This document shows, in pieces, positions 1-8,397 of a stretch of DNA of 64,000 nt. The position numbers were made by a program, and so were the translations under genes. Position 1 is the first letter of the stretch. Each line of letters starts with the position of its first letter. Under the pieces are notes generated by a model, which was not told the DNA's origin, searched no databases, and worked only from the letters and a program-made list of their open reading frames with translations. This stretch comes from Castellaniella defragrans (GTDB lineage Bacteria; Pseudomonadota; Gammaproteobacteria; Burkholderiales; Burkholderiaceae_B), in assembly GCF_014203015.1 (NCBI RefSeq), contig NZ_JACHIB010000020.1:1-64000 (forward strand). Reading direction: 5' to 3'.

Positions 1-53
1 TAAAACCGATTCATCTAGGGGTTAACCCGAGTGCCTGGCGGCGAAGAAACGAG

Positions 54-83
54 ACTATAGCACGCTTTTTTGGAGAAGGGCAA
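54..83 (-). promoter_or_regulatory. Sigma70-type promoter facing off the left edge
   Basis: On the minus strand TTGCCC (78-83) is followed after 18 bp by TATAGT (54-59), then CTCGTTTCTTCGCC. The TATAnTCTCGTTTCT start region resembles rRNA and tRNA promoters of Burkholderiales. The transcribed gene would lie beyond position 1, so what it drives cannot be seen. The call rests on hexamer fit only. Confidence 0.4.
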
Positions 84-152
84 ATCGGAGCGGACCATCG
101 GGCGAAAAATCCGCTTTTCTCTGGGGGGGGCCCAGGAGGTTCGGTATGGGGC

Positions 153-206
153 GCCGCTTCGGTGGGGGCTGCCGCTTCGGTGTGGGTTGCTGCTTCGGTG
201 CGGGGC
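153..206. repeat. 18-bp tandem repeat, three copies
   Basis: Units at 153-170, 171-188 and 189-206 share GCYGCTTCGGTG followed by a variable G/T-rich hexamer. A partial copy precedes them at about 140-152. The units are imperfect, so this is an aged or drifting array. It lies in non-coding DNA upstream of rng. Confidence 0.75.
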
Positions 207-227
207 ACCGCGTGGACAGCTCGGCCA

Positions 228-279
228 GTGCGCGCCCCCTGCCGGAACAGGCTGCGAACAGTCCCGGCAGGGGGCGCAC
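228..279. repeat. Long imperfect inverted repeat
   Basis: The left arm GTGCGCGCCCCCTGCCGG (228-245) pairs with the right arm CCCGGCAGGGGGCGCAC (263-279) apart from a two-base bulge, leaving a loop of about 17 nt. No T-tract follows on either strand, so it is not a standard intrinsic terminator. Confidence 0.6.
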
Positions 280-334
280 ACCGGCCCTACGCGAGGAGGG
301 GCGCCGGTTAAAAAACGGCGGCTGAAAAAAGCAC

Positions 335-410
335 CGGCTGTAAGGAGGGGTGTCGGCTGTAAAGAGGGGCACCGGCTGTAAAGAGGGGCGGCGGCTGTAA
401 AGAGGGGCGG
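335..410. repeat. 19-bp tandem repeat, four copies plus partials
   Basis: Units of the form CGGCTGTAAAGAGGGGCNN occupy 335-353, 354-372, 373-391 and 392-410. Degenerate copies flank them at about 319-334 and 411-428. The last three differ only at the final positions, which suggests recent slippage. The array ends about 120 bp before the rng start. Confidence 0.8.
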
Positions 411-532
411 CGGTTTTCTGGGGCGGCGCTGGACAGTCCGCGGGGGGAACCCATCATCGGAGACTCTTCCGCCTCGTGGGCGGCCCGAGGTGATAAATTC
501 ATGGTCAATCCTCCATCAAAGAACAGGCTCTC

Positions 533-2011
533 ATGCCCAGCAGCGAAGACATTCTCATCAACGTCACTCCCTTCGAGACCCGCGTGGCCCTGACTGCCCA
601 AGGGGTGGTGCAGGAACTGCACATCGAGCGCAGCATCCAGCGCGGCCACGTCGGCAATCTGTACCTGGGGCGCGTGGCCCGGGTGCTGCCGGGCATGCAG
701 AGCGCCTTCGTGGACATCGGCCAGGAGCGGGCAGCCTTCATCCATGTGGCCGACCTGCGGCAGAACCGCCATGCCCGCACCGGCAGCGGCGACCATACGC
801 CGCCGACCCCCATCGAAAAGCTGCTGTTCGAGGGACAGCCCCTGCTGGTCCAGGTGATCAAGGATCCGCTCGGGACCAAGGGCGCGCGGCTGTCCACCCA
901 CATCAGCATCGCCGGCCGGATGCTGGTCTACCTGCCGCATGAGCCGCACATCGGCATTTCCCAGCGCATCGGCAACGAGGCGGAGCGCAATGCGCTGCGC
1001 GAGCGGCTGGTGGCGCTGAAGCCCGCCGACGAGCCCGGCGGGTTCATCGTGCGCACCCAGGCGGAGGACGCCAGCGACGAGGAGCTGGCGGCCGACATCG
1101 CGTACCTGCGCACGCTGTGGGCCAACATCCAGACCCGCGTGCGCCAGGTGCCGGCGCCCTCGCCCGTATACGTCGAGCCGACGCTGGCGCAGCGCGTGCT
1201 GCGCGACATGGTGACGCCCGACACGGCGTCCATCACGGTGGATTCGCGCACGGTGACGCAGGAATTGCGGGAATGGGCGCAGCGCTACACGCCGTCGGTG
1301 GTGGACCGCATCCACCATTACAGCGGCAACCGGCCGCTGTTCGACACGGCGAACGTGGACGAGGAGATCGCCCGCGCGCTGTCGCGGCGCGTGGACCTGA
1401 AATCCGGCGGCTACCTGATCATCGACCAGACCGAGGCGCTGACGACGGTGGACGTGAACACGGGCGGTTTCGTGGGCGGGCGCAATTTCGACGACACGAT
1501 CTTCAAGACCAACCTGGAGGCGGCGGTCGCCATCGCCCGGCAGCTGCGGCTGCGCAATCTGGGCGGGATCATCGTGCTGGATTTCATCGACATGGACGAC
1601 GCCGGCCACCAGGCGTCCGTGCTGGCCGAGCTGAACAAGGCCCTGGCCCGCGACCGCACCCGCACGACGGTCAGCGGCTTCAGCCAGCTGGGGCTGGTGG
1701 AGATGACCCGCAAGCGGACCCGCGATTCGCTGGCGCACCAGCTGTGCGAACCCTGCCCCACCTGCGCATCGCGCGGCACGGTGCGCACGCCGCGCACGCT
1801 GTGCTACGAGATCCTGCGGGAAATCCTGCGCGAGGCGCGCCAGTTCGATCCCAAGGAATTCCGCATCGTCGCGGCGCAGGCCGTGATCGACCTGTTCCTG
1901 GAAGAGGAAAGCCAGCACCTGGCGATGCTGGGGGATTTCATCGGCAAGCCGATTTCGCTGGAGGTCGAGGCCAGCTACAGCCAGGAGCACTACGACATCG
2001 TGCTGCTGTAG
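533..2011 (+). CDS. rng: Ribonuclease G
   Basis: Endoribonuclease of the RNase E/G family (492 aa; the E. coli enzyme is 489 aa) that matures the 16S rRNA 5' end and degrades mRNA in the cytoplasm. An S1-type RNA-binding domain covers roughly residues 38-127. The catalytic metal-binding motifs are visible as DVNTGG (307-312) and IVLDFIDM (347-354), and the zinc-link motif CEPCPTC lies at 405-411. The C-terminus YDIVLL is typical of RNase G rather than the long-tailed RNase E. The ATG start has only a weak ribosome site. The stop codon sits inside the first unit of a 13-bp tandem array. Identification is firm. Confidence 0.97.
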   Translation: MPSSEDILINVTPFETRVALTAQGVVQELHIERSIQRGHVGNLYLGRVARVLPGMQSAFVDIGQERAAFIHVADLRQNRHARTGSGDHTPPTPIEKLLFEGQPLLVQVIKDPLGTKGARLSTHISIAGRMLVYLPHEPHIGISQRIGNEAERNALRERLVALKPADEPGGFIVRTQAEDASDEELAADIAYLRTLWANIQTRVRQVPAPSPVYVEPTLAQRVLRDMVTPDTASITVDSRTVTQELREWAQRYTPSVVDRIHHYSGNRPLFDTANVDEEIARALSRRVDLKSGGYLIIDQTEALTTVDVNTGGFVGGRNFDDTIFKTNLEAAVAIARQLRLRNLGGIIVLDFIDMDDAGHQASVLAELNKALARDRTRTTVSGFSQLGLVEMTRKRTRDSLAHQLCEPCPTCASRGTVRTPRTLCYEILREILREARQFDPKEFRIVAAQAVIDLFLEEESQHLAMLGDFIGKPISLEVEASYSQEHYDIVLL

Positions 2012-2137
2012 CGTACTGCCGTAGCGTGCTGCTGCAGGGCACTGCCATAGCGGGCTGCCGTAGCGTACTGCCGTAGCGTACTGCCATAGCATGCCGCCGT
2101 AGCGCACTGCTGCAGGGTACCGCCGTAGCGGCGCGGG
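2008..2137. repeat. 13-bp tandem repeat, about ten copies
   Basis: Ten successive 13-mers of the type GTAGCGTACTGCC run from 2008 to 2137. The units at 2008, 2060 and 2073 are identical and the rest differ by one to four bases; the last is degenerate. The first unit contains the rng stop codon, and the array fills almost all of the space to the lipoprotein stop codon at 2142. Thirteen is not a multiple of three, so extension into either gene would shift the frame. Confidence 0.9.
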
Positions 2138-2141
2138 CGCG

Positions 2142-2585
2142 TCAGTCTCCGATCGCGTCCAGCTTGTTTTCCCAGCTGGTGTCGGCCTGGCAGGAGTCGG
2201 GCTTCATCATGGCGGTCATCATGCGGTGCACCCGGTCCATCTGCCCGGCATGGTAGCTGTAGGCCTGGACGTTGATGCTGCGGTTGTGCAGCAGCGTGAG
2301 GCTGAGCACGATGCTGCGGTCCCAGCCGGCGTCGGGCGTGGGGCGGTAGACGACGCGCCCGAAGGCCGATTCGCCGGGCACCATCTCGAAGGTGTAGGTC
2401 TCGCCGCAGGTCCGCGCATGCCGGAACAGGTTGCGCTGGACGCCGGCGAAATCGATCGGCAGCCGGCGGCGTTCCGTCAGCAGGTACCGCTCGGTCTCCA
2501 GCTGATCGAGCCCCAGGCCGGCCGGCTGCGCGGCGCAGCCCGCCAGGACGACGGCCAGGGAGGCCAGGGTAAGGGTGATTCTCAT
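2142..2585 (-). CDS. Small lipoprotein of unknown function
   Basis: A 147-residue secreted protein. From the ATG at 2585 it has a short charged N-terminus, a hydrophobic core and a lipobox LAGC with the acylated Cys at residue 17. The mature part has two Cys residues and no domain I recognise. An open frame continues 37 codons upstream, but that part is encoded by 17-bp tandem repeats and would bury the signal peptide, so the inner ATG is preferred. It is convergent with rng and lies 162 bp downstream of msbA on the same strand. Lipoprotein status is well supported; function is unknown. Confidence 0.8.
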   Translation of the reverse strand: MRITLTLASLAVVLAGCAAQPAGLGLDQLETERYLLTERRRLPIDFAGVQRNLFRHARTCGETYTFEMVPGESAFGRVVYRPTPDAGWDRSIVLSLTLLHNRSINVQAYSYHAGQMDRVHRMMTAMMKPDSCQADTSWENKLDAIGD

Positions 2586-2612
2586 CGTGCGACTCCGGAA
2601 ATAGCTGACTGG

Positions 2613-2696
2613 ACGGCTTGACTGAATGAACGGCTTGACTGAACGAACGACGTGAAGAACGAACGGCTTGACTGAACGAACGGCATGGCTGAACAA
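2613..2696. repeat. 17-bp tandem repeat in the lipoprotein leader
   Basis: Five units of the type ACGGCTTGACTGAACGA lie at 2613-2629, 2630-2646, 2647-2662 (degenerate, 16 bp), 2663-2679 and 2680-2696. They fill most of the gap between msbA and the lipoprotein start, so they would be transcribed as part of the lipoprotein leader. Each intact unit contains TTGACT, close to a -35 hexamer, but no matching -10 is evident. Confidence 0.8.
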
Positions 2697-2747
2697 CGAC
2701 GGGGCCGAACGGCGGCGGGCACGCCCGAAGGGCTCCGGGGGCGGGCC

Positions 2748-4532
2748 TCAATCTCCGAGCGGGACATCCTGGAACTGCAACTGGTACAAGCGGGCGTACA
2801 GGCCGCCGGCCGCCAGCAGCTCGGTGTGGCTGCCCTGTTCGACGATCTGCCCCTGGTCCAGGACGACGATGCGGTCGGCCTTCTGCACGGTGCTGAGCCG
2901 GTGGGCGATCACCAGCGTCGTGCGGCCGGTCATCAGGCGTTCCAGCGAGGCCTGGACCTGGCGCTCGGATTCGTTGTCCAGGGCCGAGGTGGCCTCGTCC
3001 AGGATCAGGATCGGCGCATCCTTGATGAGGGCGCGGGCGATGGCCAGGCGCTGGCGCTGGCCGCCGGACAGCGCGCTGGCGTTGCTGCCGACACGGGTAT
3101 GGATGCCCTCGGGCAGGCCGTCGACGAATTCCAGCAGGCTGGCCGCCTCCAGCGCCGCGCGGATGCGGTCTTCCGGCACCTCGCCGAGGATGCCGTAGGC
3201 GACGTTCTCGGCCACCGTGCCGTCGAACAGGACGACGTCCTGGCTCACCAGCGACAGCTGCGAGCGCAGGGCGCCGAGCCGCAGCTCGCGCACGTCGATG
3301 CCGTCGATCAGCACCCGGCCCGCGGTGGGCTCGACGAAGCGCGGCAGCATGTTCACCAGCGTGGTCTTGCCGCTGCCCGAGCGCCCCACCAGCGCCACGG
3401 TCTGGCCGGCCGGGACCGTGAGCGTCACCTGGTCCAGGGTGTCGCGGCCCGCGTCGGGAAAGCGGTGCGTGACGGCCTGGAAGACGACCTCGCCGCGCAG
3501 GCGGCCGTCGATTTCCCGGGTGCCGGTGTCCGCCTCGACCGGCTCGTCGATCAGGGCGAAGACGCTTTCGGCGGAGATCAGCATGCGCTGCGCCGCGCCG
3601 GCGATGTTGGTGAGCCGTTTCAGGGGGTCGAAGATCTGGCCCAGCGCGGCCATGAAGGCGGCGAAGCTGCCCACCGTCAGGCCGTGGTGGTTGGCCTGGT
3701 ACAGGGCCACGGCGACGACGATGGCCACCGACAGGGCGACGAAGAATTGCGAGATCGGCGACATGGCCGAATCCGCGCTGGCCGCGCGCATGGCGAAGCG
3801 GCGCAGGCGGGCGTTGACGTAGGCGAAGCGCTCGCGCTCGCGCGCGTAGCCGTCGAACAGCTTGATGACCCGCTGGCCGTCGATGCCTTCGGAGACGACG
3901 TGGGTCAGCTCCGCGTTCATGTTGATCGTGTCGCGATTGATGCGCCGCAGGCGGCGGATGAAATAGCGCCCCGTCACGACGGACAGCGGCAGCATCACCA
4001 GCACGATCAGCGTCAGCTGCCAGGACATGTACAGCAGCACCGCAAGCAGGGCCACGACCGTGAGGGATTCGCGCACGATCACGCGGATGACCTCGGTGGA
4101 CAGGCCGCTGACGTTGCCGGCGTCGATGGTGAAGCGGTTGAGCAGCCGCCCGTGGTCGCGGGCGCGGAAGGTCTCGTCGGACATGCCCAGCAGGCGGTCG
4201 AACATGTCGCGGCGCAGCGCCAGCAGCATGTTGTTGGCGACCCAGGACATCAGGTAGGTGCCGCCGAAGGTGCACAGGCCGCGCAGCAGCATCAGGCCGA
4301 CGACGGCCAGGGGGATGGACCAGATGTAGTCGGGCTGGGCGCCGGTGAAGCCTTCGTCGAGCAGGGGCTTCATGATGACCGCCAGCAGGGGCTGGGTCGC
4401 GGAGGCGATGCTGAGCAGCACCAGGGCCAGCAGGCCGACCTTCCAGTCCCGTCCCAGGCGGACGTAGATCTGCCGCCACAGCTCCAGGCGCACGGGGCGG
4501 CTGTCCACGGGATGATCGGTGGTGGTCTTCAC
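2748..4532 (-). CDS. msbA: Lipid A/core flippase MsbA (ABC half-transporter)
   Basis: Homodimeric ABC exporter (594 aa) that flips lipid A-core from the inner to the outer leaflet of the inner membrane. Six membrane segments span about residues 33-310. The ATPase domain has Walker A GRSGSGKTT (383-391), signature LSGGQ (488-492) and Walker B ILILDEATSALD (508-519). I chose the GTG at 4532, preceded by AAGAGAG, because the longer frame to 4625 would overlap the divergent heptosyltransferase and cross the shared promoter. Adjacency to core-sugar genes supports an LPS role over multidrug export, which is the alternative for this family. Confidence 0.9.
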   Translation of the reverse strand: MKTTTDHPVDSRPVRLELWRQIYVRLGRDWKVGLLALVLLSIASATQPLLAVIMKPLLDEGFTGAQPDYIWSIPLAVVGLMLLRGLCTFGGTYLMSWVANNMLLALRRDMFDRLLGMSDETFRARDHGRLLNRFTIDAGNVSGLSTEVIRVIVRESLTVVALLAVLLYMSWQLTLIVLVMLPLSVVTGRYFIRRLRRINRDTINMNAELTHVVSEGIDGQRVIKLFDGYARERERFAYVNARLRRFAMRAASADSAMSPISQFFVALSVAIVVAVALYQANHHGLTVGSFAAFMAALGQIFDPLKRLTNIAGAAQRMLISAESVFALIDEPVEADTGTREIDGRLRGEVVFQAVTHRFPDAGRDTLDQVTLTVPAGQTVALVGRSGSGKTTLVNMLPRFVEPTAGRVLIDGIDVRELRLGALRSQLSLVSQDVVLFDGTVAENVAYGILGEVPEDRIRAALEAASLLEFVDGLPEGIHTRVGSNASALSGGQRQRLAIARALIKDAPILILDEATSALDNESERQVQASLERLMTGRTTLVIAHRLSTVQKADRIVVLDQGQIVEQGSHTELLAAGGLYARLYQLQFQDVPLGD

Positions 4533-4618
4533 CCGGCACGCTCTCTTATATACTTTGGGAACCACGCATTTTAGCCCGTTCGCGCCTCCGGACCGCGGCG
4601 GGCGCCGGAGCCGCCGCG
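4533..4618. promoter_or_regulatory. Divergent promoter region msbA / heptosyltransferase
   Basis: This 86-bp gap is AT-rich against its surroundings. TATATA (4547-4552) can serve as a -10 for msbA on the minus strand, with CTAAAA about 17 bp upstream as a poor -35. TATACT (4549-4554) can serve the plus strand. The assignment is from base composition and hexamer fit. Confidence 0.35.
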
Positions 4619-5596
4619 TTGACACCCTCCCCCAGCCCCGTCCTGTACGTCCGCCTGCCCAACTGGGTCGGCGATGTCTGCATGAGCCTGCCCAGCCTGG
4701 AAGCGCTGCTGGCCACCGGCCTGCCCGTCGTCGCCTGCGCGCGGCCCTGGGCGGGTGATCTGCTGGCGGCCTATCCGCTGGCCGGCTTCGTCCCGATGCA
4801 GGGCGCCTGGCGCACCGACCGGGCGGCCGTGCGCAATGCGCGCCGGCAGGCGCGCCACGGACGGCCCCTGGGCCTGCTGCTGCCCGATTCCCTGTCCAGC
4901 GCCCTGGTGTTCCGTTTCGCGGGCATCCCCTGCGCCGGTTACCGCGACGACGGCCGCAGCCTGATCCTGCGCTGGCCCTGCGCCAAGCCGGCCGGGCCGC
5001 TGCACGCGGTGCAGTCCTGGTATCACCTGACCCGCCACGCGCTGGCGCAATGGCGCCTGCCGCAGCCGCCCCCCCAGCCCGCCGAGGAACTGCGCTGGCG
5101 CGCCGCCATTCCGCACGAGGACGAGGCGGCCCGCGCGCTGTCCCGGGCGGGGCTCGCCAGCGGCGGGTTCGTGCTGATCGCGCCGACGGCGACGGGGCTG
5201 CACAAGGGCCGCGTCAAGGTCTGGCCGGGATTCGACAGCCTGACACGCTCCCTGCAGGCGCGCGGTCTGACGGTGGCCATGGCGCCCCCCGAGGCCGAGC
5301 GCCAGGCCGCGCGCGAGGCGGCGCCCACCGCCCTGCTGCTGCCGCCCCTGGGCCTGGGCGCCTTCGCGGCCCTGACCCGGCGCGCGGCCCTGGTGATCTG
5401 CAACGATTCGGGGGTCTCGCACCTCGGCGCCGCCGCCGGGGCGCGGCAGATCACCCTGTTCGGCGTCACGGACTCCGCCCGCACCGGCCCCTGGTCGAAC
5501 CGGGCCGTGCGCATGGGCCGCATGGGCGCCTGGCCGGCCGCCCCCGAGGTCCTGTCCACCGCGCTGGATCTCATCGACACGCCTCCCGCCGCATGA
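4619..5596 (+). CDS. LPS heptosyltransferase family protein (GT9)
   Basis: A 325-residue GT9 protein that would transfer heptose from ADP-heptose to the LPS inner core at the cytoplasmic membrane face. The N-terminal NWVGDVCMSLPSL and the C-terminal ICNDSGVSHLGAAAG are the expected acceptor-side and nucleotide-side loops of WaaF/WaaC-like enzymes. Translation appears to start at a TTG (4619); no in-frame ATG fits the conserved N-terminus. The stop overlaps the next start in ATGA, so the YdcF gene is translationally coupled. WaaF is likelier than WaaC from the NWVGD motif, but I leave the symbol open. Confidence 0.85.
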   Translation: MTPSPSPVLYVRLPNWVGDVCMSLPSLEALLATGLPVVACARPWAGDLLAAYPLAGFVPMQGAWRTDRAAVRNARRQARHGRPLGLLLPDSLSSALVFRFAGIPCAGYRDDGRSLILRWPCAKPAGPLHAVQSWYHLTRHALAQWRLPQPPPQPAEELRWRAAIPHEDEAARALSRAGLASGGFVLIAPTATGLHKGRVKVWPGFDSLTRSLQARGLTVAMAPPEAERQAAREAAPTALLLPPLGLGAFAALTRRAALVICNDSGVSHLGAAAGARQITLFGVTDSARTGPWSNRAVRMGRMGAWPAAPEVLSTALDLIDTPPAA

Positions 5597-6357
5597 CGCT
5601 CACCGCTTTTCTCGGCAACCTGCTGATCCCCCTGAACCTGTCGGTCACCCTGCTGGTGCTGGCGCTGCTCCTGTTCATCCTGCGCTGGCGCAAGACGGCC
5701 GGCATCCTGGCGGCCGGCGCCCTGGCCTGGGTGCTGTTCTGGTCCCTGCCGACGTCCTCGCTGTGGGCCGGAGGCCTGCTGGAGCAGCGCTACCCCTACC
5801 AGGCGGCGGCGCAGATGCCGACGGCCCAGGCCATCGTGGTGCTGGGCGGCAATTCCGCCAACGGCCGGCGCAACTGGTTCGAGCCTTACGACCGCAACAC
5901 GGCGATCCCGCGCACCGACACGGCCGCCCGGCTGTACGCGGCGGGCCGCGCGCCCCTGATCGTGGTCTCGGGAGCCGCCCTGGACGGCGGCCAGAGCGAG
6001 GCGGCCATGATGGCCGCGGCCCTGGAGCGCGAGGGCGTGCCCGCCCAGGCCATCGTGAAGGAAAACCAGAGCGATACCACGCGCGAGAACGCGGTCTACA
6101 CGGCCCGGCTGCTGCGCGACCGGGGCATCGAGCGCTTCCTGCTGGTGACCTCGGCCCTGCACATGCCCCGGTCCATGGCGAGCTTCCAGAAGCAGGGCCT
6201 GAACCCGATCGCGGCGCCCTCGCCCCCCCAGATCGTGGTCCCGGACGACCCCGATTTCTCGTTCTGGCTGCCGGACCTGCGCGCGCTGAACGCCAGCCGG
6301 TCGATCATCAAGGAATACCTGGGGCTGCTGGTCTACTGGGCGCGCGGCTGGGCCTGA
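5593..6357 (+). CDS. YdcF/ElyC-type DUF218 membrane protein
   Basis: A 254-residue protein with two hydrophobic segments near the N-terminus (about residues 8-34 and 36-56) and a DUF218 domain starting at AIVVLGG. Conserved DUF218 features include QSEAAMMAAAL and the DTTRENA segment. Family members such as ElyC and SanA affect envelope integrity and peptidoglycan/undecaprenyl metabolism in E. coli; the biochemical activity is not settled. The four-base overlap with the heptosyltransferase suggests a linked envelope role. Confidence 0.85.
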   Translation: MTLTAFLGNLLIPLNLSVTLLVLALLLFILRWRKTAGILAAGALAWVLFWSLPTSSLWAGGLLEQRYPYQAAAQMPTAQAIVVLGGNSANGRRNWFEPYDRNTAIPRTDTAARLYAAGRAPLIVVSGAALDGGQSEAAMMAAALEREGVPAQAIVKENQSDTTRENAVYTARLLRDRGIERFLLVTSALHMPRSMASFQKQGLNPIAAPSPPQIVVPDDPDFSFWLPDLRALNASRSIIKEYLGLLVYWARGWA

Positions 6358-6430
6358 GGCCGGGGGCCGCCGGCGAAGCGCCCGCGCGTCCGCCGCTCCC
6401 TTTGCCGGAGGACGCGGAAAGCGCCGGGAT

Positions 6431-7588
6431 TCAGGACGGGGCGCCGGCGCGCTCGCGCAGGATGTCCGCGTACAGGTCCAGGTACCGGCGCGCCACTTCC
6501 GGCCAGGCGTGGCGCGCCAGCACGTCCTGCGCGCCGGCCAGCAGCCGCTCGCGCAGGTCCGCATCCGCGCGCAGCCGCCCGATGGCCTGCGCCAGTTCGT
6601 CCGCGCGCTCGGGATGGCTGAGGACCAGGGCTTCCGCACCCGGCCGGACGTACTGGGCGAAACCGCACCAGGGCGCGGGGCTGAGGATCACCGGCAGGCC
6701 GAAGGACATGGCCTCCAGCGGCGCCATGCCGAAGCTGTCGTTCAGGGTGGGATGCACGTACAGGTCGGCCGCCTGGTAGTAGGGCTCGACCTGCGAGGTC
6801 TCCGCCACCAGGTGGGTGCGGCGGCGCACGGACTCCGGCGCGCGGGCCACGCACTCGCGCGAGGCCGCATTGGCGCCGACCACCAGCAGCAGCACGTCGT
6901 CAGGCAGTTCGGCCAGCGCGCGCAGCACGGTGGGCAGGCCCTTGCGCATCGGATTGCGCGCCACCAGCAGGCACAGCGTGCCCTCGGCCGGCAGGCCCAG
7001 CCCGGCCCGCGTCCGGCGGCGCCGTTCGGCGGAGACCGGCTCGGCCTGCGCCACGCCCGGGGCGATCACGGGCGCGTCCAGGGCCGGGCCGTAGGCCTGC
7101 GCCAGCTGGTGGGCGATCAGCTGCGACACCGCCACCACCCGATGGCCCGGGCGCGGCGCCACGCGGCGCGCCTCCAGGCCGAGATAGGTCCGCACCCGGG
7201 GGCTGAGGCGCGACAGCCAGCGCCGCAGGCCGGGCATGGGCTGCACCCGCCAGCGGTAACGCACCGGCGTGACGTGCACGACCTCCACGTCGCCGCACCA
7301 GCCGTTCATGTGGGAATGGACGATGTCGAAGCCCGGGCGCGTGGCGCGCGCCGCGCGCCGGGCGAACAGCCAGACCCGGATCCAGCTGGGCCAGCGCCGG
7401 CCGACCGCGATCGGCCGGAACGGCAGCTTCAGGTCGCAGGCGGGGTCGTATTCCCGGGCGAAGACCGTGACCCGGTGGCCGGCGGCGGCCAGTTCGCGCA
7501 TCAGCGCCACGCCGTAGGCCTCGGCCCCGCCGTAGCGGTTGCCGAAACGATCGACGACGAAGGCGATGGACAGGGGGGATTCAGCCAT
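6431..7588 (-). CDS. Glycosyltransferase family 4
   Basis: A 385-residue GT-B glycosyltransferase. The N-terminal RFGNRYGGAEAYGV is the glycine-rich acceptor-side loop. The C-terminal SFGMAPLEAMSFGLPVI carries the E-x7-E-like donor-binding motif of the GT4 family. No signal peptide, so it should act on lipid-linked or nucleotide-sugar intermediates in the cytoplasm. It is the last gene of the minus-strand glycan run and its start overlaps the preceding deacetylase by 8 bp. It resembles WaaG-type core transferases; donor and acceptor cannot be read from the sequence. Confidence 0.85.
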   Translation of the reverse strand: MAESPLSIAFVVDRFGNRYGGAEAYGVALMRELAAAGHRVTVFAREYDPACDLKLPFRPIAVGRRWPSWIRVWLFARRAARATRPGFDIVHSHMNGWCGDVEVVHVTPVRYRWRVQPMPGLRRWLSRLSPRVRTYLGLEARRVAPRPGHRVVAVSQLIAHQLAQAYGPALDAPVIAPGVAQAEPVSAERRRRTRAGLGLPAEGTLCLLVARNPMRKGLPTVLRALAELPDDVLLLVVGANAASRECVARAPESVRRRTHLVAETSQVEPYYQAADLYVHPTLNDSFGMAPLEAMSFGLPVILSPAPWCGFAQYVRPGAEALVLSHPERADELAQAIGRLRADADLRERLLAGAQDVLARHAWPEVARRYLDLYADILRERAGAPS

Positions 7589-8324
7589 GCGCGGCGGCTT
7601 CGGCCTTGCGGCGGCGCCTGTCTTCGAGCTGCGTCAGGCATTTCTGCAGGAAACGCAGCAGATGGGTCGAGCGCATGACGGCCACGCGCGGCAGCGCGTA
7701 GGGATCGTCGTCCGGCCGCGCCAGGCCGCGCGCGGTGGTGGTGGCGCTGTCGTAGCCGGCGGCGCGCGCGACGTCCGCCAGCGCGGGCGTGAATTTGCCG
7801 TAGGGATAGCAGAAGGCCCGCACCGGAGCGCCCGCGATCTGCTCCAGCGCGTCGCGCGAATCGCGGATTTCGTTGACGGCGAGCTCCGGCGAGATGCGCG
7901 GCAGGACGGGATGGTTCAGCGTATGCGAACCGGCCTCGTGGCCGGCGGCCACCCAGGCGCGCACCCCGGCGGCGTCCATCAGCGGCGCGGGCGGCACGCC
8001 TTCGTCGGCGTCCCAGACGTTGCTGCCGCCCAGCTGACGCACGACGAAGTAGTTGGTGGCCTCGAAGCCGCATTCCTCCAGGACCGGAACCGCGTGTTCC
8101 AGCACGTTGGCATAGCCGTCGTCGAAGGTGATGCCGACCACCCTGCCCTGCTTTTCCCCGCGCAGATAGGGCATCAGGCGGGCCATGGACAGCCCCCGGT
8201 AGCCCAGGCGCCGCAGCCACAGCATCTGGCGCCGGAAATCCCGGGGATGCACGGTGAGGCCCCGGTAGGGCGTACCGCGCGGTCCGGGTTCCCCGATCTG
8301 GTGATACATGAGGATAGGAATCAT
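7581..8324 (-). CDS. NodB-type polysaccharide deacetylase (247 aa)
   Basis: A carbohydrate esterase family 4 protein that would remove N-acetyl groups from an amino sugar. The start is the ATG of MIPILMYHQ; the frame upstream is low-complexity. Motif 1 TFDDGY (66-71) carries the catalytic base and metal Asp, and motif 2 GSHTLNHP (132-139) carries the two metal-binding His residues. YPYG follows as the third conserved loop. There is no signal peptide or membrane segment, so the substrate is probably a cytoplasmic LPS-core intermediate rather than exported polysaccharide. It sits between two GT4 genes. Confidence 0.87.
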   Translation of the reverse strand: MIPILMYHQIGEPGPRGTPYRGLTVHPRDFRRQMLWLRRLGYRGLSMARLMPYLRGEKQGRVVGITFDDGYANVLEHAVPVLEECGFEATNYFVVRQLGGSNVWDADEGVPPAPLMDAAGVRAWVAAGHEAGSHTLNHPVLPRISPELAVNEIRDSRDALEQIAGAPVRAFCYPYGKFTPALADVARAAGYDSATTTARGLARPDDDPYALPRVAVMRSTHLLRFLQKCLTQLEDRRRRKAEAAAHG

Positions 8325-8397
8325 CAGCGGATTATATCGGGCCGCCCGGGCCCGTCCATCCCCACTGCAGGCATGATGGACGGATCGCGCCGGGCCG

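Larger units (their letters stand above)
1..532. other. Non-coding, repeat-rich region upstream of rng
   Basis: No frame here gives a recognisable protein; the open frames are low-complexity products of GC-rich repeats. The stretch holds a stable-RNA-like promoter facing left (54-83), an 18-bp tandem repeat (153-206), a long imperfect hairpin (228-279) and a 19-bp tandem repeat (335-410). Near the left edge GGGTTAACCC (about 19-28) is a perfect palindrome. In relatives maf usually precedes rng, but no maf is present, so rng is separated here from any upstream partner by more than 500 bp. Confidence 0.6.

Noticed and set aside
228-279. Copy of the dispersed palindrome seen at 37.2 and 63.6 kb
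   Set aside because: GGAACAG and AACAGTCC occur here, but as direct rather than inverted segments, and the stem sequence is different. Only a vague likeness.
335-410. CRISPR array
   Set aside because: Units are directly adjacent without unique spacers, and no cas gene is present. The same holds for the other arrays in the window.
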